Below, in pieces: positions 1 to 7,891 of a stretch of 64,000 nucleotides of DNA; the stretch's first letter is position 1, and each line of letters opens with the position of its first letter. A model generated the notes under the pieces. The model saw only the letters and a list, made by a program, of their open reading frames with translations, had not been told where the DNA came from and ran no database searches. The position numbers and the translations under genes are program-made. The stretch covers positions 1-64,000 of the forward strand of contig DBQI01000039.1 in the NCBI GenBank assembly GCA_002305165.1, read 5' to 3'. Source of the stretch: Armatimonadetes bacterium UBA1398 (GTDB taxonomy: Bacteria; Armatimonadota; Zipacnadia; UBA1398).

Positions 1-1
1 G

Positions 2-1117
2 AGCACCGGCTCGACGATGAAGGATATCGAGGCACGGATCTTCAGCATCGATCCGCCCGATGTGGGCATCGGCTGGAACCACGACACGTGGAACTACAAG
101 TCCGCGGCGGAGGGGCTCAGCAGCCGCTTCGTCAACTGGGCGTTCAGCGGCTCGGGCGGCGCGGACTTCGAGTTCGTCGTGGAGGTCAGTTGGACGCCCG
201 TCCCCGCGAAGGTCGCCTGGGTGACCGAGCGCCACGGGAACCAGGAGGTCTACGTCGCGAACAGGGATGGCACGAATCCCGTGAACGTCTCGAACTGCCC
301 CGGCGCCGAAGACGACTCCCCCTCGCTCAGCGCCGATGGGAGCAAGGTCGCCTGGAGGAGCATCCGCGACGGGAACTGGGAAGTGTGGGTCGCGAACACG
401 GACGGCACGGAGCCCGTGAAAGTCGGGGACGGTAGCTCCCCCTCGCTCAGCGCCGATGGGAGCAAGATCGCCTGGGTCCACGCCGTCACCGTGTGGGTCG
501 CGAACACGAACGGCACGGGGGTCGTGGAAGTCGGGTACGGTCTCGCGCCCTCGCTCAGCGCCGATGGGAGCAAGGTCGCCTGGGTGAGCAACCTCCAGGA
601 AGACGACGAAGTATACGTCGCGAACGCGGACGGCACGGATGTCGTGAACGTCTCGAACCACGGCGCCGAGGATAGCTACCCCTCGCTCAGCGCCGATGGG
701 AGCAAGGTCGCCTGGGAGAGCAACCGCGACGGGAACTGGGAAGTGTACGTCGCGAGCACGGACGATCCGCAGGGGCTCGTGAACGTCTCGAGCGATGGTA
801 ACGCCGAAGACCGGCAGCCCTCCCTCAGCGCCGATGGGAGCAAGGTCGCCTGGCAGAGCGACCGCGGCGGGGGCTGGGAAGTGTACGTCGCGAGCGCGGA
901 CGATCCGCAGGGGCTCGTGAACGTCTCGAAAGACCCCGGCGGCGGTAACGAGTACCCCTCGCTCAGCGCCGATGGGAGGACGGTCGCCTGGCAGGGCTGG
1001 CCCGTGCACAGCTCCGGCTATGAGGTGCGCCTCGCGAACTCGGACGGCACGGGCGTGATCGTGGACGTCACGGACAGCCCCGCATTCGACAGGTACCCGT
1101 CCCTGCAAGGCAACTAG
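2..1117 (+). CDS. TolB-like beta-propeller (PD40 repeat) protein, 5' partial
   Basis: The reading frame is open from the first base, so the gene probably begins outside the window; an in-frame ATG at 17 is possible but has no clear ribosome site. After about 60 residues with no motif I recognise, the protein consists of six or seven repeats of roughly 40 residues, each with a core like PSLSADGSKVAW followed by a strand ending in VYVAN.DGT. This is the PD40/TolB-type propeller blade pattern, usually used for binding proteins or glycans outside the cytoplasm. Several blades are nearly identical at DNA level, so the array has expanded recently. The protein ends right after the last blade and no membrane anchor is visible. 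Partners and function are unknown. Confidence 0.75.
   Translation, partial: STGSTMKDIEARIFSIDPPDVGIGWNHDTWNYKSAAEGLSSRFVNWAFSGSGGADFEFVVEVSWTPVPAKVAWVTERHGNQEVYVANRDGTNPVNVSNCPGAEDDSPSLSADGSKVAWRSIRDGNWEVWVANTDGTEPVKVGDGSSPSLSADGSKIAWVHAVTVWVANTNGTGVVEVGYGLAPSLSADGSKVAWVSNLQEDDEVYVANADGTDVVNVSNHGAEDSYPSLSADGSKVAWESNRDGNWEVYVASTDDPQGLVNVSSDGNAEDRQPSLSADGSKVAWQSDRGGGWEVYVASADDPQGLVNVSKDPGGGNEYPSLSADGRTVAWQGWPVHSSGYEVRLANSDGTGVIVDVTDSPAFDRYPSLQGN
321..991 (+). repeat. Near-identical 35-nt blade repeats inside the propeller gene
   Basis: A 35-nt unit encoding the P-S-L-S-A-D-G-S-K-V-A-W blade core recurs at 321-355, 441-475, 549-583, 681-715, 819-853 and 957-991, with spacings of 108 to 138 nt, always a multiple of three. 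The first and fourth copies match exactly, and the others differ by a few bases. Spacers between copies are more variable. Confidence 0.85.
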
Positions 1118-1139
1118 GCGGAGCGGGTGTGCGCCGGCC

Positions 1140-1541
1140 CTACTCCACGTCGTAGACGCCCTCGGCCGCCGGTGGGTCCGGGGGCGTCTGCGGCGGGTTG
1201 GGAGTGGGAGATGGCGTCGGCAGGGGGGCAGCCTCGCTCGACGCCGCTTCGCCCGGCGTCTGCCGCGCCGTCTTCCGCTCGGTCGCCTCGATCTCGCGTT
1301 TGAGCTGCTCGATGCGGCCCAGGTGAGGCCCGAGTTGGAGGGAGAGGTCACTGAGCTTCGCGTCGGTGACCGCGCCCTGGTTGAGCAGCTCGAGGGCGCG
1401 GTAGCCCATCTGGGAATAGATCTGCCAGATGGCCTGCTCGGACTCGCGGAGCTGCCCTCGCAGGGTGTATAGGCTCATCTCGCTGCTCGCCGAGTCGGCG
1501 ACGCTCTTGACTCCACGCGCTAGATCATCGAGAAGGCTCAT
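1140..1541 (-). CDS. Small coiled-coil protein with proline-rich tail
   Basis: This 133-residue protein matches no family I know. Residues 1-90 look helical and charged, with heptad-like spacing around LRGQLRESEQAIWQIYSQMG and again around LGRIEQLKREIEATERKT, so a short coiled coil is likely. Residues 95-125 are a Pro/Thr/Ser-rich low-complexity tail. There is no signal peptide or membrane helix. The start has a good ribosome site (GGAGG, then seven bases). It is the last gene of the leftward group with the sigma-like protein and the dehydratase fusion, 42 nt after the former, so co-transcription is likely. It could be a scaffold or an assembly partner. Confidence 0.6.
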   Translation of the reverse strand: MSLLDDLARGVKSVADSASSEMSLYTLRGQLRESEQAIWQIYSQMGYRALELLNQGAVTDAKLSDLSLQLGPHLGRIEQLKREIEATERKTARQTPGEAASSEAAPLPTPSPTPNPPQTPPDPPAAEGVYDVE

Positions 1542-1583
1542 CGCCTTGCCTCCTTTGGTCCGGCGGCGGCCGGACGGCTCGGT

Positions 1584-2069
1584 CTACTCTTCGCCCAAGG
1601 CGCAGCGCGCCAGGGCGACGCGCCGCGCGCAACGGCGGCAGCGCTCGGCATGTGCCGCGACGGCTGGATCGGCGCACGAGGAGAGCCATCGCGCCAGGTC
1701 AGCCTCGCAGGGGTGATCGGTGTCGGCCTCGGGCCGGGGGGTGTCGACGCCGACGGCTCGGATGATCTGGAACCGCCGGTGCTCCTCGACACAGGACCGG
1801 GCGGAGGCGACGGCGAGGTAGACGTCGAGGGGGGAGCGGCGGTCCCACGCCGACATGAGCCGCTCCTCGGCCTGCAGGATCTGGTAGAGGACGAGGGCGA
1901 CCAGGTCATCGGCGTCGTCGGGGTCGGCGAGCCGGGCGCAGAGCCGTTCGAGCATTGGCCGGAGCCGTTGGGTGAGCGCGTCCTGCGCCCCCTGCTCATC
2001 GGCCAGGATCCCGTCGGCGAGGGCCTCGTCGGCTGGGTCGAGCTTCGGATTCCTCGGCGCTACCGCCAT
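1584..2069 (-). CDS. Sigma-70 region 2-like protein with anti-sigma-type zinc motif
   Basis: A 161-residue protein. Residues 25-105 resemble region 2 of ECF sigma factors: a helical stretch containing DPDDADDLVALVLYQILQ followed by a basic segment SARSCVEEHRR. No sigma region 4 follows. Instead the C-terminus (about 118-155) carries HAERCRRC, an H-x3-C-x2-C motif like the zinc finger of ZAS anti-sigma factors, with extra cysteines upstream at C-E-A-D and S-S-C. The combination is inferred by eye. It could be a degenerate sigma factor, a self-inhibited regulator, or a zinc-dependent sensor. It sits 24 nt after the dehydratase fusion on the same strand. The ATG follows a GGGGGAA ribosome site. 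Confidence 0.55.
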   Translation of the reverse strand: MAVAPRNPKLDPADEALADGILADEQGAQDALTQRLRPMLERLCARLADPDDADDLVALVLYQILQAEERLMSAWDRRSPLDVYLAVASARSCVEEHRRFQIIRAVGVDTPRPEADTDHPCEADLARWLSSCADPAVAAHAERCRRCARRVALARCALGEE

Positions 2070-2093
2070 TTCGTTCCCCCGCCCCGCCGCGCG

Positions 2094-5000
2094 TCAGCTC
2101 GCCTCGGAGGTCCTCCGGGCGGCGCGGGCGTCGGCCATCTGTCGGACGAAGGTGCGGATCTTGGTGTCCCGCGTCGCGTCCTCGAAGCCATCATACTCCA
2201 GACAGAGGAAGGGAATCCCGTCATGGCGCTCCCTCAGTGTCTGGGAGGTCGCGGTGACGGTCATGCCCGGCATACAGTTGAAGGGGGCGACGGCGACGAT
2301 TCCATCGACGCCGCGCCGGGCGAAGTCCTCGGCCTTGCCCATGGAGCAGATGGCCTCGCCGCCGAAGCGCCGGTTCACGTAGTCGGAGCCGAGTTCGACG
2401 ACCTCCTTGGGCGGCACGTCGTCGTAGCCTTCGAGGTACGGCAGGGTCGCTTGGAACATGGCATGCTCCAGCTTGGCCGCGAGGCCGGAGAGGAACCGGC
2501 AGAACACAGCGCCGCGCGCGTTGGGCCAGAAGGAGCTGTCCCGCATGGCGTCCTCGGCGAGCCATCCGGTGAGGTAGATGGAGTACATGAAGAACTCGGT
2601 GAGGGGCGCGAGCCAGACCTCGGCCCCCGCCCGTTCGAGCCTCCGGATGACGTGCTGGTTGGAGTCGGGATGGAGGCGTACGTAGAACTCGCCCACGACG
2701 CCGACGAGGGGCCGGTCCTCGTCGCGCCGTGGCACGGCGGCGAACTCGGCCTGGGCCCGCTTGATGAGGTCCACGTATTCCTCGATGCCCAGCCCGAGGT
2801 AGGCCATGAGCATCCCGCCCCGGGTCTTCAGGCGCTCGCCCTGGGGCGCCATGACCTCCACGATCTCGGCCAGGTACTTGTCGTGCAGCGCCTGGCAGGC
2901 GCCCTCCTCGATCTCGTACGGCCGGGTGCGGTGGAGCATCTTCTGGATCATGTCATAGGCCAGAACGCCCTGGAATGTCAGGACGACGGGCGCGGGCCCG
3001 AGGCCGCCATGGAGGGAGGCTAGGCCGAGGGAGACCATCTCGGTCTCGTGGAGGCCCTTGTGGTCGAGGATCCGGCGCTGGAGCATGGAGTACATGCCGT
3101 AGCGGCACGGCCCCGCGGAGCTTCCCTGGAAGAAGGCCTCTCGGGCGGGGTCGAAGTCCTCCTGTACGGTGCGCCAGAGCATATCCTCGGCGGTGACGAG
3201 GGAGGGGAGGCAGACGTCCTCGCTGATCGCCTTTCGCGCCAGGTTCAGGCCCGGGTCGGGCGACCGCGGTAGCACGGCGGCGTTGACGCCGAAGGCCCTG
3301 AAGGCTGCGGCCATGACGTGGGCCGATCCCTCGAGATCGGGGATCCACACCCGGGTACCGCGCTGGGCGAGCTCGGCCATGGAGGTGGTGGAGGTGCGGA
3401 TGGGCCGCTCGCGCTCGCTGACGGTGATGGCGGCGGCGGTGTCGGCGAAGGCCTCCATGCGGGTGATGACGCCGGCGTCGGCGGTGTGTTCGTCGATCTG
3501 CATGACGTAGCAGGGCTCGCCCAGCTCCTCCTTGACGAAGGGGTTGGCGAAGCTGTCGGGGCCGCAGCCGAAGTAGGTGAGCACGATGGCTCGCAGGCGC
3601 GGGTCGTGGCGGACGATGCGGGCCGCCTGGAGCTTCTTCTGGACCTGGCGGGAGTAGGCGTTGACCCACTCGGGCGAGGGGTCCTCGCTGGCGAGGGGGA
3701 GGAAGTCCTGTGGGATGGGCAGGATGCCGAGGTCGCGGATGCGCTGGCCCACCTGCATGTTCACGGCGGAGTCGTAGAGGGTGTACGGCCGGCCGATGAC
3801 GACGAAGGCCATCTGCTCCTCGGGCAGTCCGCTGACGATCTCAGCGCCTCGGGCGTCGATGGCGTCGCGGAAGTCGCGGAGGGCCTGGAGCCCGATGTCG
3901 ATGGCGCTATCGGCGTCGCCCCGGCTCTTGCCCATCTCCTCGGCGGTCTCCCGCAGCACGCGCCGGACGTGGGCCTCGCCGCGCTGGAAGTTCAGCCGGG
4001 GCGTGATGTAGCGGACCTGGCCTGAGGTGCCGAGGCCGAGTGCGGCGCCGATCACCTCGGGCGCTCCCTGGACGTACGGGCAGGTGCGGGTATGCCGCCA
4101 GTCGCCCTCGGGCTCGCCGGTGTCGTAGACGGCGGGGTAGAAGAGGAAGTCCACGTCCCGCTCGAGCACGTCGGCCACGTGGCCGTGGGCGACCTTCATG
4201 GGGAAGCAGGGCTCGGCGGCGCTGAGCTCCTTGCCCCGCTGGACGATGCGGGTGCTCGTCTCGTCGGAGAGGACGACCTCGAATCCGAGGGTCCTCAGGA
4301 AGCCGTTCCAGAGTGGGAAGTAGTCGCAGAACATGAGCCCCCGGGGCACGCCGACCCTCGGGGCGCCCTGGGGCGGCTCGGGTCCGACGGGCCGGGTGAG
4401 GAGCGCCTCGTACTCGGCGAAGAGGTCGGGGAGGCCCTCGCCCTTCTTCACCTTGCGCTCGGCGGAGTACCGCTCGCAGCGGTCGTTGTAGAAGAACGTA
4501 GGCCCATCGCCGAGGCGGAAGGTGTTCACGTCGCAGCGGTTCTCGCAGGCTTTGCACTCGAAGGAGGAGACGGTGTACTCGGCCTGGGCGATGGTGTCGA
4601 AGCCGACGAAGGAGGACTCCTTGGGGGCCTCGCGATAGGCGAGCCACGCGACGCCCGCGGCGCCCGTGAGGTGGTGGTAGGGGGGGACGATGATGGGCTT
4701 GCCCAGGACGGTCTCCATGGCGGCGACCATGCCTTTGTTGAAGGCCACGGCGCCCTGGAAGGCGACCCGTTCGCCGATCTCCCGCCCGGCGACGTTCTTG
4801 TTGAGGTAGTTCTTGACCGAGGCGATGCAGACGGCGGCGGCCAGGTCCTCGTTGGGGATGTTGTTGCGCTGGTAGTAGAGCATGGCGGACTCGGAGAAGA
4901 CGGTGCACTGCCAGTCCAGCTCCGGTGGGGCCGTGCCTCGGAGGGCGACGTCGCCGAACTCCTCGATGGATATGCCCAGGTTCTGGGCCTGCTTCTCGAG

Positions 5001-6347
5001 GAAGGCGCCGGTGCCGGCGGCGCAGGCCTTGTTCATCTCGAAGTCGACGATGACGGGGCCGCTCAGCTTGATGTACTTGGAGTCCTGCCCGCCGATCTCG
5101 AAGATGGTATCGACCTCGGGCGCGAAGGCGATGGTCCCGTGGGCCTGGGCGGTAATCTCGTTCTTCACGGCGTCGGCGCCGATGTAGTCGGCGGTGAGGT
5201 AGCGGCCCGAGCCGGTGGTTCCGGCGACGATCTTCTCGATCTCGATGCCGCGCTCGCGCAACTGGCCGTTGATGTGGCCCAGGGTGTCTTTGACGGCGCT
5301 GAGGGGATCCCCCTCGGTGCGCCGGTAGTAGGCGGCGAGGACGAGGACCTTGCCGTCGACCTCGGTGATGACCGCGGCCTTGGTGCTGACGCTGCCGATG
5401 TCCACTCCCAGGCCGGCCAGGGCCACCTTCTTCGGCAAGTCGGCGACGACGAGCGGCTCGTGGTAGCTGGAGCGCTCGAAGCGGAGCGGCTCGGTGGCGT
5501 GGTACTCGAGGGGCTTCTCCAGGTGGTCCTCGAGGGCCGCGACGACCTGGTCGATGTTCAGCTCGGCCGTGGCCTCGGCGGCGGCGCCGATGGCCCCCGC
5601 CGTCACGTTATGGGGCGGCACCACGAGGCGGCCGTCCACATTGAGCTCCTGGGCGAGGTACTTTCTCGCGCCGGCGTTCTGGGACACGCCACCCACGAAG
5701 GCGACCTTGCCGACGACGGGCCGGCCCTTGAGGACGGAGTTGCGGTAGGTGCGGCAGATGGCCTGATGGATGCCGGCCACGATGCGCTCGCGGGGGGTGC
5801 CTTTCTGGTAGAGGTGGACGATGTCGGACTCGGTGAAGACGCCGCAGCGGCCCGAGAGGGTCGCCGGGTTGTCGGTCTCCAAGGCCGTCTCGGCGAACTG
5901 GTCGATGGAGTCGTAGTTGAGCCGGCGGTGCATGTGGTCCAGGAATGACCCCGTGCCCGCGGCGCACTTGTGGCCGAGGGAGACCTCCTCGACGAGGAGG
6001 TCTCCCTCCCGGCCCGTCTCCTTGAGGAGGATGTACTTCTGGCTCTCGCGGCCCATCTCGATGATGGTCCGCACCTCGGGGTCGATGATGCCCAAGGCGG
6101 TGGAGAGGGCGCTAATCTCCTCGATGGGGCTGACCCCGATCAGGGCGCCGAAGGAGGCCGCGCCCGAGCCTGTAGCGCCGACGAGGGCGCTGGTGACGCC
6201 GCGCTCACGCACGGCCACAAGCTGGTCTCTCACGCGCGCCAGGGGCTGGCCCTGGATGCGCAGGGTCGGAAGCTCGGTGATGGCGCCCTCCTCATCGAGG
6301 AGGACGGCTTTCACCGTATCCGATCCGATGTCTAGGCCCACACGCAA
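2094..6347 (-). CDS. 2-hydroxyacyl-CoA dehydratase activase/reductase fusion (BcrAD/BadFG-HgdB type)
   Basis: A 1417-residue fusion. Two ASKHA ATPase domains come first: residues 1-270 (start MRVGLDIGSDTVK) and about 310-575 (LGVDIGSVSTKAAV). Each has the CAAGTG cysteine, near 128 and 441, and a second cysteine in CGVF or CTVF that together bind the bridging 4Fe-4S cluster in known activases. A CKACENRC cysteine cluster follows near residue 600, marking the DUF2229 part. The remainder resembles the HgdB-type dehydratase subunit. Proteins of this size and order occur in many anaerobes and are thought to drive ATP-dependent low-potential electron transfer, but the substrate is rarely known. The likely start is TTG, preceded by GGAG at eight bases. 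Confidence 0.85.
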   Translation of the reverse strand: MRVGLDIGSDTVKAVLLDEEGAITELPTLRIQGQPLARVRDQLVAVRERGVTSALVGATGSGAASFGALIGVSPIEEISALSTALGIIDPEVRTIIEMGRESQKYILLKETGREGDLLVEEVSLGHKCAAGTGSFLDHMHRRLNYDSIDQFAETALETDNPATLSGRCGVFTESDIVHLYQKGTPRERIVAGIHQAICRTYRNSVLKGRPVVGKVAFVGGVSQNAGARKYLAQELNVDGRLVVPPHNVTAGAIGAAAEATAELNIDQVVAALEDHLEKPLEYHATEPLRFERSSYHEPLVVADLPKKVALAGLGVDIGSVSTKAAVITEVDGKVLVLAAYYRRTEGDPLSAVKDTLGHINGQLRERGIEIEKIVAGTTGSGRYLTADYIGADAVKNEITAQAHGTIAFAPEVDTIFEIGGQDSKYIKLSGPVIVDFEMNKACAAGTGAFLEKQAQNLGISIEEFGDVALRGTAPPELDWQCTVFSESAMLYYQRNNIPNEDLAAAVCIASVKNYLNKNVAGREIGERVAFQGAVAFNKGMVAAMETVLGKPIIVPPYHHLTGAAGVAWLAYREAPKESSFVGFDTIAQAEYTVSSFECKACENRCDVNTFRLGDGPTFFYNDRCERYSAERKVKKGEGLPDLFAEYEALLTRPVGPEPPQGAPRVGVPRGLMFCDYFPLWNGFLRTLGFEVVLSDETSTRIVQRGKELSAAEPCFPMKVAHGHVADVLERDVDFLFYPAVYDTGEPEGDWRHTRTCPYVQGAPEVIGAALGLGTSGQVRYITPRLNFQRGEAHVRRVLRETAEEMGKSRGDADSAIDIGLQALRDFRDAIDARGAEIVSGLPEEQMAFVVIGRPYTLYDSAVNMQVGQRIRDLGILPIPQDFLPLASEDPSPEWVNAYSRQVQKKLQAARIVRHDPRLRAIVLTYFGCGPDSFANPFVKEELGEPCYVMQIDEHTADAGVITRMEAFADTAAAITVSERERPIRTSTTSMAELAQRGTRVWIPDLEGSAHVMAAAFRAFGVNAAVLPRSPDPGLNLARKAISEDVCLPSLVTAEDMLWRTVQEDFDPAREAFFQGSSAGPCRYGMYSMLQRRILDHKGLHETEMVSLGLASLHGGLGPAPVVLTFQGVLAYDMIQKMLHRTRPYEIEEGACQALHDKYLAEIVEVMAPQGERLKTRGGMLMAYLGLGIEEYVDLIKRAQAEFAAVPRRDEDRPLVGVVGEFYVRLHPDSNQHVIRRLERAGAEVWLAPLTEFFMYSIYLTGWLAEDAMRDSSFWPNARGAVFCRFLSGLAAKLEHAMFQATLPYLEGYDDVPPKEVVELGSDYVNRRFGGEAICSMGKAEDFARRGVDGIVAVAPFNCMPGMTVTATSQTLRERHDGIPFLCLEYDGFEDATRDTKIRTFVRQMADARAARRTSEAS

Positions 6348-6378
6348 GATCGTCGCTCCGTTCCGTCGTTCAAGACAG

Positions 6379-6413
6379 CCCTCCCCCGCGAGCCCAGACG
6401 GCTCGGGAGGGGG
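6379..6413 (-). terminator. GC-rich hairpin after the DUF6807 gene
   Basis: CCCTCCC at 6379-6385 can pair with GGGAGGG at 6405-6411, with an inner GAGCC/GGCTC stem at 6390-6394 and 6400-6404. It lies between the DUF6807 stop and the dehydratase fusion start. There is no T-run, so it may terminate, attenuate or protect the 3' end. Confidence 0.5.
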
Positions 6414-6417
6414 CCGG

Positions 6418-7614
6418 TTACTCGATCTCAGTCAGACGCGCGCCCTGTAGCGCGCTCCAGGACTCGTAGGCGTCGGCGACTCCGCCGAGCACCCGGTCCT
6501 CATCGTGCACCCAGATCCGGTGGGGGAGATCCAGGTAGCCCTCGGTGGGCACCTCGACGCTCCCCAGCCCCGGCCAGGAGAGGGTGTAGCAGCCGTAGGG
6601 CCGTAGGAACCACTCGGCGGGCTGGGCCGGGTGGTCCGCCCCGATGAAGGCGGCGATCCCCGCCCACTGGTTCTCGAAGATGCCGGAGTAGTCGCACCAG
6701 GGGCTGGGCGCCTCGAAGCGGTCGCCCTGAGGCCCCTCCTCCAGGGCGATGACGCCCTTCTCCCGAGGGGCGAAGCGAAGGCTGAAGCCTCCGTAGCCCT
6801 TGCCATCGAGGGGCTCGCCGCCGATGGTCAGTCCCGGCTCCTCGGCGGTGATCCGGATCGCGATGTCCACCGGGTAGCCCGTCCCGACCTGGGGCCATGC
6901 CCGGATCCATACCTCCTCGGTCGCGACCTTCTCCCCATCCACGTACCAGCCGTTCCGAACGCCGAGGACGGCGCAGATGGGCCCGGTCTCCTGGCCGAGC
7001 CATGCCTCGAGCTCCGTCTTCATGCCCCCATTGTAGTCCCAATGGTTGTACCGCTGGCCACGCCAGACGGTGTTCGGCCAGCGCCAGAACAGGCCGCTGT
7101 GGTGGAAGTGGTCGGCGGGGAAGTCGTCGGTGAGCGTCGCCCCCGATGGCGCGAGGATGGGGTGGATGTAGGAGCCGCGGCGGAAACGCTCCGGCACGCC
7201 CTCGGGGAGGATGGGCTGGTAGATGTAGCTGAAGCGCAGTTGGCCGTCGCAGAGGAAGTTGACGCGGGCGCCGTCATCGGCGAGCTCCCACTCCGCGAAG
7301 GGCCACTCGGGGGCGGCGTCGGTGGGCGTGAGGACGGCCTCGCCGTGGCCCTCGTACCCGCGCAGGAAGGCGATCCAGCCCTGCCCGCCGCTCCACGGCC
7401 CGAGTCGGGAGGCCTGGGCGGGCATCTCGGACGGCTCCCCCTCGGCGAAGCCGCGGACGACCCAGTGGCCGTCGGGCTCGCCGGCGGGTAGGGGTACGCT
7501 GACCACGTCCAGCCAGAGGGTCGGCTCGCCGGGGGGCCCGACATACTCCGTGGGGAACTCGACGGCGTAGGACCCGGCGATGCAAGCGAGGGGAAGCGCC
7601 ACGAAGGTCAGCAT
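6418..7614 (-). CDS. DUF6807 (PmoA-like) secreted protein
   Basis: A 398-residue protein. The ATG at 7614 is chosen over an in-frame TTG at 7635 because GGGAGG lies nine bases upstream and translation begins directly with a signal peptide (MLTFVALPLACIAGSYA). The middle has the hallmark stretch SYIHPILAPSGATLTDDFP followed by DHFHHSGLFWRW, typical of the DUF6807 family annotated PmoA, which often occurs in sugar catabolic and hydrolase loci of Planctomycetes, Verrucomicrobia and Bacteroidetes. The His-rich DHFHH may bind metal or ligand (inference). The exact reaction of the family is not settled. It heads the leftward gene group. Confidence 0.8.
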   Translation of the reverse strand: MLTFVALPLACIAGSYAVEFPTEYVGPPGEPTLWLDVVSVPLPAGEPDGHWVVRGFAEGEPSEMPAQASRLGPWSGGQGWIAFLRGYEGHGEAVLTPTDAAPEWPFAEWELADDGARVNFLCDGQLRFSYIYQPILPEGVPERFRRGSYIHPILAPSGATLTDDFPADHFHHSGLFWRWPNTVWRGQRYNHWDYNGGMKTELEAWLGQETGPICAVLGVRNGWYVDGEKVATEEVWIRAWPQVGTGYPVDIAIRITAEEPGLTIGGEPLDGKGYGGFSLRFAPREKGVIALEEGPQGDRFEAPSPWCDYSGIFENQWAGIAAFIGADHPAQPAEWFLRPYGCYTLSWPGLGSVEVPTEGYLDLPHRIWVHDEDRVLGGVADAYESWSALQGARLTEIE

Positions 7615-7650
7615 TGGAGTGTCCCTCCCGGTCAATCTTAGCCGTGTCTA

Positions 7651-7659
7651 AGTATACCA
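7651..7659 (-). promoter_or_regulatory. Candidate extended -10 promoter for the DUF6807 gene
   Basis: On the minus strand the sequence reads TGGTATACT, which fits the extended -10 form TGnTATAAT with one change. Transcription would start about 30 bases before the ATG at 7614. No good -35 is visible. Confidence 0.5.
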
Positions 7660-7787
7660 TCCGACCACAGAGGACCGGGCACTATTCCCCGGTCCGAAAG
7701 CGAGTCGCTAGTTTTGAGGGGTTCCCCTTGGTGGGAGCGGATCCTCCCGCGCTAGGCGTTGATGGTCCATATGTGCGTATTGTGGAA

Positions 7788-7796
7788 TGTTATTAC
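7788..7796 (+). promoter_or_regulatory. Candidate extended -10 promoter for the GH116 gene
   Basis: TGTTATTAC lies in an unusually A+T-rich patch (about 7760-7800) ahead of the GH116 gene. It fits TGn-TATNNT loosely and would give a leader of about 90 bases. No convincing -35 is seen. Confidence 0.35.
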
Positions 7797-7891
7797 TGAT
7801 AGTGTGCCGGCCTCGCCTCGGCAGGCCGAAGGGCTGGGGACCGCGAACCCTCTATGAGCGCGAGCGTCCGCGCGGGATCGGAGAGCTATCC

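Noticed and set aside
4092..5948. Long open frame of about 600 codons antisense to the dehydratase fusion
   Set aside because: High G+C makes long antisense frames common. The protein is low-complexity (Gly/Val/Asp/Glu-rich), has no domain, and the opposite strand holds clear Fe-S and ATPase motifs.
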